In this document: piece by piece, positions 48,496-55,654 of the stretch
Position numbering within the stretch: the first letter of the stretch is position 1
Layout of the letters: each line of letters opens with the position of its first letter
Source: CAYPGJ01 sp050174775
GTDB lineage: Bacteria; Planctomycetota; Phycisphaerae; Phycisphaerales; UBA1924
DNA length: 64,000 nucleotides
Direction of reading: 5' to 3'
Assembly (NCBI GenBank): GCA_050174775.1
Contig: JBFXJP010000001.1
Span: 124,001 to 188,000 of the forward strand
Notes under the pieces: generated by a model
Told to the model about the DNA's origin: nothing
Databases searched by the model: none
What the model saw: the letters and a program-made list of their open reading frames with translations, nothing else
Made by a program: the position numbers and the translations under genes

Positions 48496-50253
48496 ATGTT
48501 CCGCATCCGCCAGATCGCCGACCCCAACCTCCCGCTCAATAAACGCGAGCTGGAGCAGGTCCGCTCCATCCTCAAGGACCGCCTCCCAGCCCTCCCCCAG
48601 CACGAGCTCGACGAGCTGCCCGCCCGCCTCGTCGACCCGCTGATGCACCGCCTCCGCGCGATGCTCTTCGTGGCCGACGATCTCCGAGGCAGACTGCAGG
48701 GCTTCGCGCTCGTCTCCTTCGCGCCCGACGTCAGGTTCTGCCTCCTCGAATACATCGCCACCGTCCGCACCATGAGCGGAGGAGGCGTCGGCGGCGCGCT
48801 CTACGAAAAGACGCGCGACGTCGCGCGATCGCTCGGCGCCATCGGCCTCTTCTACGAGTGCCTCCCCGACGATCCCGAAGCCTGCTCCGACCCCGCGCTC
48901 GCAAAGTCCAACGCCGCGCGACTGAAGTTCTACGAGCGTTTCGGCGCGCGCCCGATCATCAACACGGGCTACGAAACGCCGGTGAAGCCGGGCGACAAGG
49001 ACCTGCCGCACCTCGTGTACGACGATCTCGGCTCGGGCCACGCGCTCACGCGCGACGAGACGCGCAAGGTCTACAAGGCGATCCTCGAGCGCAAGTACGC
49101 CCACCTCTGCTCGCCCGAGTACGTGAAGCAGGTCGTGGCGAGCGTGACGGACGATCCGGTTCTCTTGCGCGAGCCGAGGTACGTGAAACGACCCGAGCCC
49201 GCGCCCGCCCGGGAGAAGAAGGGCGAATCGCTCATCGCGCTGGTCGTGAGCGACCGGCACGAGATCCACCACGTGCGCGAGCGCGGGTACGTCGAGTCGC
49301 CCGTGCGGATCAAGTCCATCCTCGAGGGCATCCTGCCCACAGGGTTCTTCCAGCGCGTCGAGCCCAAGGAGTTCGCCGAGTCCCACATCCTCGGCGCCCA
49401 CGACCCCGCGCTCGTGGGCTACCTCAAGCGCGTCTGCGAGGGCGTCGAGCCCGGAAAATCCGTCTATCCCTACGTTTTTCCCATCCGCAACGCGACACGC
49501 CCGCCCAAGGACCTGGCCTACTGCGCGGGGTACTACTGCATCGACACATTCACGCCGCTCAACAAGAACGCGTACGTCGCGGCCAAGCGGGCCGTGGACT
49601 GCGCCCTCACCGCCGCGGAGATCGTGCGCGACGGACAACGCTTCGCCTACGCGCTCGTCCGCCCGCCCGGACACCACGCCGAGCGCCGCGCCTTCGGCGG
49701 GTTCTGCTACTTCTGCAACAGCGCCATCGCCGCGAACTTCCTCTCCAGGCACGGCAAGGTCGCCATCCTCGACGTCGACTACCACCACGGCAACGGGCAG
49801 CAGGACATCTTCTACAAACGCGCCGACGTGCTCACCGTCTCCATCCACGGCCACCCGCGCTTCGCCTACCCCTTCTTCACCGGCTTCGAGGAGGAGAAGG
49901 GAGAAGGGGAGGGCGAGGGCTTCAACGTGAACATGCCCCTTCCGGAATCGGTGGACGGCAAGCGTTACCGCGAAGCGCTCGCGAGCGCGCTGCGGAAGAT
50001 CAAGCGGTACGAGCCGAGGTTCCTCGTCGTGTCGCTCGGCTACGACACAGGACGCAAGGACCCGACGGGCACGTGGAGCCTGACGCCGAGTGACTTCCGG
50101 GAGAACGGCGCGATGATCTCGGGGCTGGGCCTGCCGACGGTGATCGTGCAGGAGGGCGGGTACCGGACGGGGTCGCTGGGGCAGAACGCCCGCGCCTTCT
50201 TCGAGGGCCTTTCCTCGGCGGACGCTCCCGGGGTGAACGGGGCGAAGCGATGA
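48496..50253 (+). CDS. GNAT-like domain fused to a histone-deacetylase-fold amidohydrolase
   Basis: Residues about 1-200 of 585 form a GNAT-like acetyltransferase domain (LEYIATVRTMSGGGVGGALY is the acetyl-CoA loop region; AARLKFYERFGARPI the C-terminal motif). Residues about 240-575 form a histone deacetylase/acetylpolyamine amidohydrolase domain. Its motifs are RPPGHHAE (His 393-394), LDVDYHHGNGQQ (Asp 428, His 430), LGYDTGRKDP (Asp 517) and EGGYRTG (Tyr). All metal and catalytic positions are present. One chain thus carries an acetylating and a deacetylating fold. The substrate is probably an N-acetyl amine made in this pathway. The 3' end overlaps the next start in ATGA. Confidence 0.92.
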   Translation: MFRIRQIADPNLPLNKRELEQVRSILKDRLPALPQHELDELPARLVDPLMHRLRAMLFVADDLRGRLQGFALVSFAPDVRFCLLEYIATVRTMSGGGVGGALYEKTRDVARSLGAIGLFYECLPDDPEACSDPALAKSNAARLKFYERFGARPIINTGYETPVKPGDKDLPHLVYDDLGSGHALTRDETRKVYKAILERKYAHLCSPEYVKQVVASVTDDPVLLREPRYVKRPEPAPAREKKGESLIALVVSDRHEIHHVRERGYVESPVRIKSILEGILPTGFFQRVEPKEFAESHILGAHDPALVGYLKRVCEGVEPGKSVYPYVFPIRNATRPPKDLAYCAGYYCIDTFTPLNKNAYVAAKRAVDCALTAAEIVRDGQRFAYALVRPPGHHAERRAFGGFCYFCNSAIAANFLSRHGKVAILDVDYHHGNGQQDIFYKRADVLTVSIHGHPRFAYPFFTGFEEEKGEGEGEGFNVNMPLPESVDGKRYREALASALRKIKRYEPRFLVVSLGYDTGRKDPTGTWSLTPSDFRENGAMISGLGLPTVIVQEGGYRTGSLGQNARAFFEGLSSADAPGVNGAKR

Positions 50254-50744
50254 GCGCGCCCTGGGTTCTGCGCGAGGAGGCTCGCCCTGCGGACATCGAC
50301 GCGATTGTGAAGATGGCCGGCGGGACGGGTTTCTTTCGGGAGGACGAGGTCAAAGTGGCCGAGGAGCTGATCCGCGACCGCGTCGAGAAGGGCGCGGATT
50401 CGTGGTACCGGTTCCTGTTCGTTGAGCGTTCCGGGGCCTCGGCGCCGAGCGGTTTCGCGTGCTTCGGCCCGATCGCGTGCACGAAAGGCTCGTGGGATCT
50501 GTACTGGATTGTCGTTGCCAAGGAAGCGCAGGGTGAGGGGCTGGGGAAGCGTTTGATGCTGGAGAGCGAGGCGCGTGTGCGCGGCGCCGGGGGGCGCGCG
50601 GTGTATGTGGACACGTCCTCGAAGGCGCAGTACCTGCCGACGCGCCGGTTCTACGAGGCGTGTGGATATGTGGAGGCGGCGCGCCTGGAGGACTTCTACG
50701 ACGTGGGCGATGCGAAGGTGGTGTACGTCAAGCGCGTTGTGTGA
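50250..50744 (+). CDS. GNAT family N-acetyltransferase
   Basis: The ATG at 50250 overlaps the previous stop in ATGA. The 164-residue protein has the GNAT acetyl-CoA signature YWIVVAKEAQGEGLGKRLML and the C-terminal motif TRRFYEACGYVEAARLEDFY. It would transfer an acetyl group to an amine. With KamA present, the best-known parallel is AblB, which acetylates beta-lysine in methanogens; that link is inference, and the sequence is not obviously AblB. It is the last gene of the operon and is followed by 213 bases without a gene. Confidence 0.92.
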   Translation: MSAPWVLREEARPADIDAIVKMAGGTGFFREDEVKVAEELIRDRVEKGADSWYRFLFVERSGASAPSGFACFGPIACTKGSWDLYWIVVAKEAQGEGLGKRLMLESEARVRGAGGRAVYVDTSSKAQYLPTRRFYEACGYVEAARLEDFYDVGDAKVVYVKRVV

Positions 50745-50957
50745 AGGTTGTGTGAGCCGGGGGTAGTCGGCGCAAGTCTTGAACGTGGCAGTGGTTGAAG
50801 CTAGCGCTCGTGCGGCGCACTCGTGTGTCGTTGCGCGCGGACACGCACTCTTCACGATACGCGAGCGCGTTCCTTACACAGCCGGTTGAGGCGCCCCGTA
50901 CTTTCCCGCCCGGTGTCTGAGGTGAGGTTTCGGAACGCATCGAACGGAGATCGAGGC

Positions 50958-51983
50958 ATGCGGGGCAAGGGTCTGAGAAGGGGTTTCACGCTTATCGAGT
51001 TGCTGGTGGTGATTTCGATCATCGCGCTGCTCATCGGGATCCTGCTGCCGACGCTGGGGTCGGCGCAGAAGGAAGGCAAGGCGGTGGTGTGCGCCGCGAA
51101 CGCACGCACGGTGGCGCAGGCGGTGCAGGGCCACGTGAACTCGGGGGACAACCAGTTTCCACCGTCCTACGTGTACGGGGACATGCAGACGGGCGGCACG
51201 TGGCGGCAGGAGGATCAGCTGCTGAACAACCCGATTCCGGTGAACGGGTACGTCCACTGGTCGTACTCGCTTTTCTCGGCCGGTGATGCGCCGATCGAGG
51301 CGTTCATGTGCCCGTCGATGGAGCACGGCGGGGCGCCGCGGACGAACCCGGGCCCGGAGATCGAGAACTGGGAGTCCGGTCAGGTCAACGACATGGGCCA
51401 GACGATGGGGAGCGAGTCTCGCTTCCCGGAGGACCGGCAGGCGCCTCGGATGGCGTACACGGGGAACGCGGCGATCTTCCCGCGGAACAAGTTCACGCAG
51501 TCGGGCGGCGGTCGGCGGAACGTGCTGGTGCGCGACACGTCGCTGCAGTTCCCGCAGCGGACGATCCTGTCGACGGAGTTCCTGAACCGCAACGAGTGGA
51601 AGTCGCTGTCGGACGGGAACGGGGTGATCAAGAGCCACCGTCCGCTGACGCCGTTCGTGGGCGGGTCCTCGGGGTCGAACGTGTACGCGGAGCCGGCGTT
51701 CGGGAATCTCCCGCGGTTCTTCTATCCGAACGAGGAGACGATCTACACGTTCAAGCAGATCCCCGAGAGCGTGATCGATGACGCGCAGTCGACGCTGAAC
51801 GCGGTCGGGCGCCATCACCCGGGGGGCGACAAGGAGTACGGCGGGACGGCGAACTTCTCGTTCGCGGACGGTCACGTCGAGCGGATGACGGTGCTGCAGT
51901 CGATCCGGGAGCGGAAGTGGGGGGACCGTTTCTACAGCATCACGGGGCAGAACCTGGTGAACATGGAGCACAACGCGCGCTGA
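50958..51983 (+). CDS. pseudopilin-type protein with H-x9-DG-like C-terminus
   Basis: The ATG at 50958 has GGAGA 7 bases upstream. The 341-residue protein begins RRGFTLIELLVVISIIALLI, a canonical prepilin signature (Gly at -1, Glu at +5). A globular domain follows, ending in GTANFSFADGHVERMTVLQS, the 'DG' motif of the large planctomycete pseudopilin families related to DUF1559. It would be processed by a prepilin peptidase and displayed in a pseudopilus or at the envelope. Its transcript may include the next gene, which starts 64 bases later. The binding-like protein that follows could be its partner. Confidence 0.87.
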   Translation: MRGKGLRRGFTLIELLVVISIIALLIGILLPTLGSAQKEGKAVVCAANARTVAQAVQGHVNSGDNQFPPSYVYGDMQTGGTWRQEDQLLNNPIPVNGYVHWSYSLFSAGDAPIEAFMCPSMEHGGAPRTNPGPEIENWESGQVNDMGQTMGSESRFPEDRQAPRMAYTGNAAIFPRNKFTQSGGGRRNVLVRDTSLQFPQRTILSTEFLNRNEWKSLSDGNGVIKSHRPLTPFVGGSSGSNVYAEPAFGNLPRFFYPNEETIYTFKQIPESVIDDAQSTLNAVGRHHPGGDKEYGGTANFSFADGHVERMTVLQSIRERKWGDRFYSITGQNLVNMEHNAR

Positions 51984-52047
51984 GCGCGTGGTGCTTTCTC
52001 GCGTTTTCCCTGCGACATTACTCACGAGACGAGAGAGGAGTCGGATC

Positions 52048-54696
52048 ATGCGGATGAGAGAGCGACTGGTTGGGCTCGCCGGTGCTTGCGGCCTGGCGTG
52101 CGGGATGTCGGGCACGGCGATGGCGGCGAAGCCGTACCTGATCAACATCAGCGGCGCGACCCTGCTGAAGAACTTCCTGCAGGCGCCGGCGTCGACGAAC
52201 GACTTCCTGGACTGCGACAACGACACGGTCGTTCGTGAACAGCTCGCTCCGTTCGACGTGACGCCCCCGTTCCTGACGAGCCAGCTGTGGCAGGTGCAGT
52301 ACCGCTCGGTGGGCTCGCTGAACGGCCTGCAGGAGCTGGTGGACTACGGCCGTCAGTACGCGACGGGCGCGGACGGGGTCGAGCTCGTGGGGAGCGCGGC
52401 CGCGGACGACGCGATGAACAACCGCACGCGCTACGTGATCGCGGGCGTGGTGCAGTTCCCGCCGGCGGGCGTGGCGAACGGGCTGAACCCGGGCGCGGCG
52501 CCGGTTCGTTCGCTCATGGACGGCACGTACGAGGTGTCGCTGAGCGCGGACGGGAACGTGGCGGGCATCCAGATCGACCTGGCGCCGATCGACGTTCCGA
52601 CGGCGTGGGCGGTGACGGCGCCGGGCTCGGACGGCGCGACTCCTTCGTGGAGCCTGCTGCCGACGCAGCCCGGCTACGGCCTGAATCCGCGCGACAGCGT
52701 GAACAAGGACGGGACGCCCGCGAACTTCAACCACCTGCTGGTGGACCCGGGCACGATCAACTTCAACTTCGGCAGCCCGGACGAGAACACGATGTACGGC
52801 ACGGACCTCGCGTTCGCGCCGATCGCGGTCATCACGAACCTGGGCACGGGTTATCAGCAGATGCTGATGACCGAGGTGCAGCACATGAACGTGACGGGCC
52901 GCCTGCCTTCGGGCGAGAACCTGGTGTTCGTGACGCGCGATGCGGGCTCCGGGACGCGGAACGGGTTCTGCAACACGACGGGCGTTGATCCGTCGTGGGG
53001 TGTGGGCGAGAACATCGGCGACCTGAGCAACACGTCCTCGCAGGACATCCTCGGGCCGAACTTCCGCCCGAGCAACAAGGGCGGCTCCTCCCGCATGGAG
53101 GGCACGGTGCGGAACCACCGGCTCGCGATCGGGTACACGGGCGCGGAGCGCGGCGCCGGCTCGTGGCTGACGAGCGGCCAGATGGAGATCCTTGCGGTCC
53201 GTGACGACGTGAACGGGGGCACGCAGTTCGTGCGTCCGACGATCGGGAATGTGCTGACGGTGGGCCTGAACGGGTACCACATCGGCGGCCCGGCCGTGAT
53301 CGCGCACTTCGGGGATCCGCAGGCCTCGGCGCCCGGCTTCCCGTACTTCGGCTCGTCCAACGGCAACCCGCTGATGCGGAACCAGAACGCCGCGGCGTAC
53401 CTGAACAACATCTCGGCTTCGGTCGCGGCGTTCAAGGGCGATCCGGGCGGCGATCCGACGGTGTTCTCGCCGGGTGAGCTGCTGGCCACGCAGCTGATCC
53501 TCCCGAACTCCCGCTCGTTCGTGACGAATCTGGCCGTTCCGAACCAGCACGTGACGAACCCGAACCTGAACCCGGCGCTGCAGACGTTCGCGCTGAACAA
53601 CAACGTGCTCGCGGGCTCCGCGTACGCCACGTTCAACGCGACGACGAACGGTCTCGTGCCGACGCGCACGACGGGCACGGTGTACTCGGACGGCGTGGCG
53701 AACGGTGCGAACTACGTGACGCAGGCCGGCGCCGCGGTGGCGTACGGCTCGGCCCTGTCGGTTCGCAACAAGATCGCGGGCGATTTCAACAACGACGCGA
53801 AGCGTGACTGGAACGACGCGGGCGAGCTGGTGAAGGCGTGGCGGGCGCGCAACGGCGGGCCGGCGTGGCAGGCCGGGACGACCGCGATCATCGAGGTGCT
53901 GGGCGACTTCAACGGCGACGGCAACTTCAACGTCGCGGACGTGCGCTACTGGGCCGACGGGCTCGCGGTCGATCCCACGACGCGCATGCTGAGCCGCAAG
54001 GAGGGGTTCACGCGCGTGGACGCGGCGCTGGCGGGCGAGGTCGGCGGCGGCACGGCGAACTTCTTCGGGACGACGCTGGCGACGCCCAAGGCATACATGA
54101 ACGGCGATGCTCGCGGCGACGTGGCGGGCCCGTCCGGGCGTCAGACCCGCGGCTGGGCTCCGATCGGCGCGGACGGCGCGGTGAACGGCCTCGACATCGA
54201 CTACGTGTTCGCGCAGTTCTCGAACAACGCGAACATCGGCGACGGCGCGGCCAACTGGAGCAACCTGAACGAGGCCGCGTTTGTCGATCTCTCGGCCGAC
54301 ATGAACGGGGACCTCGTGGTCGACTGGAACGACGTGAAGGAGCTGGTCCAGGTGATCCTGGGCACGCAGATCGGCGACGTCGATCTGAACGGCTCGGTGA
54401 CGGTCGGGGATCGCTCGATCGCGCAGGCCAACCTCGGGAACGCGGGCGGCTGGGCGATGGGCGACGTGACCGGCGACGGCATGGTCACGGCCGCGGACGT
54501 CGATTACATCGACTCGATCCTGTGCCCGGCGGACGTGAACTCGGACGGCATGGTGACGTTCCTCGACCTGAACGTGATCCTGTCGTTCTTCGGTCAGCCC
54601 GGCACGTTCTCGCAGGGCGACACGAACCGAGACGGCGCGGTGAACTTCCTGGACCTGAACAATCTCCTGAGCGCGTTCGGGCAGACCTGCCCGTAA
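52048..54696 (+). CDS. secreted periplasmic-binding-like protein with multiple EF-hand/dockerin repeats
   Basis: The ATG at 52048 has GAGAGGAG 7 bases upstream and a signal peptide (GACGLACGMSGTAMAA). Of 882 residues, the first about 560 resemble a phosphate-binding (PstS-type) fold. LINISGATLLKNFL lies at the N-terminus and VTRDAGSGTRNGF contains the S-G-T-R anion loop. This is inference from two motifs. From about 576 on, at least seven EF-hand-like units follow, e.g. DFNNDAKRDWND, DFNGDGNFNVAD, DMNGDLVVDWND, DVTGDGMVTAAD, DVNSDGMVTFLD and DTNRDGAVNFLD. The last pair forms a dockerin framed by Cys (LCPAD and GQTCP). Such a calcium-rich tail is much longer than a usual dockerin. A strong terminator follows. 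Confidence 0.85.
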   Translation: MRMRERLVGLAGACGLACGMSGTAMAAKPYLINISGATLLKNFLQAPASTNDFLDCDNDTVVREQLAPFDVTPPFLTSQLWQVQYRSVGSLNGLQELVDYGRQYATGADGVELVGSAAADDAMNNRTRYVIAGVVQFPPAGVANGLNPGAAPVRSLMDGTYEVSLSADGNVAGIQIDLAPIDVPTAWAVTAPGSDGATPSWSLLPTQPGYGLNPRDSVNKDGTPANFNHLLVDPGTINFNFGSPDENTMYGTDLAFAPIAVITNLGTGYQQMLMTEVQHMNVTGRLPSGENLVFVTRDAGSGTRNGFCNTTGVDPSWGVGENIGDLSNTSSQDILGPNFRPSNKGGSSRMEGTVRNHRLAIGYTGAERGAGSWLTSGQMEILAVRDDVNGGTQFVRPTIGNVLTVGLNGYHIGGPAVIAHFGDPQASAPGFPYFGSSNGNPLMRNQNAAAYLNNISASVAAFKGDPGGDPTVFSPGELLATQLILPNSRSFVTNLAVPNQHVTNPNLNPALQTFALNNNVLAGSAYATFNATTNGLVPTRTTGTVYSDGVANGANYVTQAGAAVAYGSALSVRNKIAGDFNNDAKRDWNDAGELVKAWRARNGGPAWQAGTTAIIEVLGDFNGDGNFNVADVRYWADGLAVDPTTRMLSRKEGFTRVDAALAGEVGGGTANFFGTTLATPKAYMNGDARGDVAGPSGRQTRGWAPIGADGAVNGLDIDYVFAQFSNNANIGDGAANWSNLNEAAFVDLSADMNGDLVVDWNDVKELVQVILGTQIGDVDLNGSVTVGDRSIAQANLGNAGGWAMGDVTGDGMVTAADVDYIDSILCPADVNSDGMVTFLDLNVILSFFGQPGTFSQGDTNRDGAVNFLDLNNLLSAFGQTCP

Positions 54697-54723
54697 TGAC
54701 CTGATTCGGAACCCCCTCACACC

Positions 54724-54761
54724 CGGCGACGCCCTGCGCAAGTGGGGCGTCGCCGCTTTTT
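54724..54761 (+). terminator. terminator after the binding-like protein gene
   Basis: CGGCGACGCCC and GGGCGTCGCCG pair over 11 bp around a 10-base loop, followed by CTTTTT. Confidence 0.93.
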
Positions 54762-54930
54762 GGGGTGGTTTGCCGGGAAAGGGCGGGTGGCCGAGGGCAT
54801 CGGACTCCCGCCCGGGTTCTCTCTCCCCTCTGGACCATGGAGCGTGAGTGGGGGCGTTTTCTCACGCTCGAACGGGGGAGAAATGTCTGGTCTGAGGTAG
54901 ACTGCGTGTGCCTGCCTCGGTCGGCGGGCA

Positions 54931-55596
54931 ATGGAGCGTGCGATGACCGCGGACAGTCCACAGCAGCCGGATTTCGCGGGGCTCGTGCGTGCGGCGTCGG
55001 AGGGGGACGACTCGGCGTTGATGACGTTGCTTCGGCACGCGGGGCCGGGCTTGCGGATGCACCTCGCGTCCCGGATCGGGTCGGTGTGGCGGTCGGTGTT
55101 GGATGAGGACGACGTGCTGCAGGTGACGTTCCTGGAGGCGTTCCTGCGGATGCGGTCGTTCCGGCCTCCGGAGGGGCCCGGCGCCGCGGACGCGTTCTTC
55201 GGGTGGCTGCGTCGCATCGCGGAGAACAACCTGACGGACGCGATCCGTGGGCTGGAGAGCGCGAAGCGTCCGGACCCGCGGCGTCGCATGACGGGGGGGA
55301 CGTTGGAGGAGTCGTTCGTGGCGTTGGTGGAGGTGCTTGGGGCGACGTCGACGACGCCGAGCCGCGTGGCGGCGCGGGACGAGGCGGGCGAGCTGATGCG
55401 GGAGACGCTGGAGCAGCTACCGCCGGACTATGGGCGGGTGATCACGCTGTACGACCTGCAGGGGAAGTCGGTGAGCGAGGTGGCGAAGGAGATGTGCCGC
55501 ACGGAGGGGGCGGTGTTCATGTTGCGGGCGCGGGCGCACGACCGGCTGAAGGACCTGCTGGGGTCGGAGTCGAGATTTTTCTCGCATGGGTCGTGA
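54931..55596 (+). CDS. ECF-type RNA polymerase sigma factor
   Basis: The 221-residue protein has the two sigma domains. Region 2 is about 30-105 (SVLDEDDVLQVTFLEAFLRM, FFGWLRRIAENNLTDAIRGL). Region 4 is about 155-210 (LEQLPPDYGRVITLYDLQGK, SVSEVAKEMCRTEGAVFMLR). It directs RNA polymerase to a stress or envelope regulon. A start at 54943 is equally possible. The gene lies 58 bases before a transmembrane Ser/Thr kinase, a pairing typical of planctomycetes, in which the kinase is thought to control the sigma factor. No anti-sigma factor of the usual RsiW type is adjacent. Confidence 0.93.
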   Translation: MERAMTADSPQQPDFAGLVRAASEGDDSALMTLLRHAGPGLRMHLASRIGSVWRSVLDEDDVLQVTFLEAFLRMRSFRPPEGPGAADAFFGWLRRIAENNLTDAIRGLESAKRPDPRRRMTGGTLEESFVALVEVLGATSTTPSRVAARDEAGELMRETLEQLPPDYGRVITLYDLQGKSVSEVAKEMCRTEGAVFMLRARAHDRLKDLLGSESRFFSHGS

Positions 55597-55654
55597 GTGA
55601 GGGGCGGGAGGATCGCTTGTAGGTGATGGGGATCGGCATCGCGGAGCGTCACAC

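Noticed and set aside
52018..54741. Long minus-strand frame (about 900 codons) opposite the binding-like protein
   Set aside because: Its translation is Arg/His/Val-rich without domains and is the predictable antisense shadow of a high-GC gene; the plus-strand product has a signal peptide and calcium motifs.
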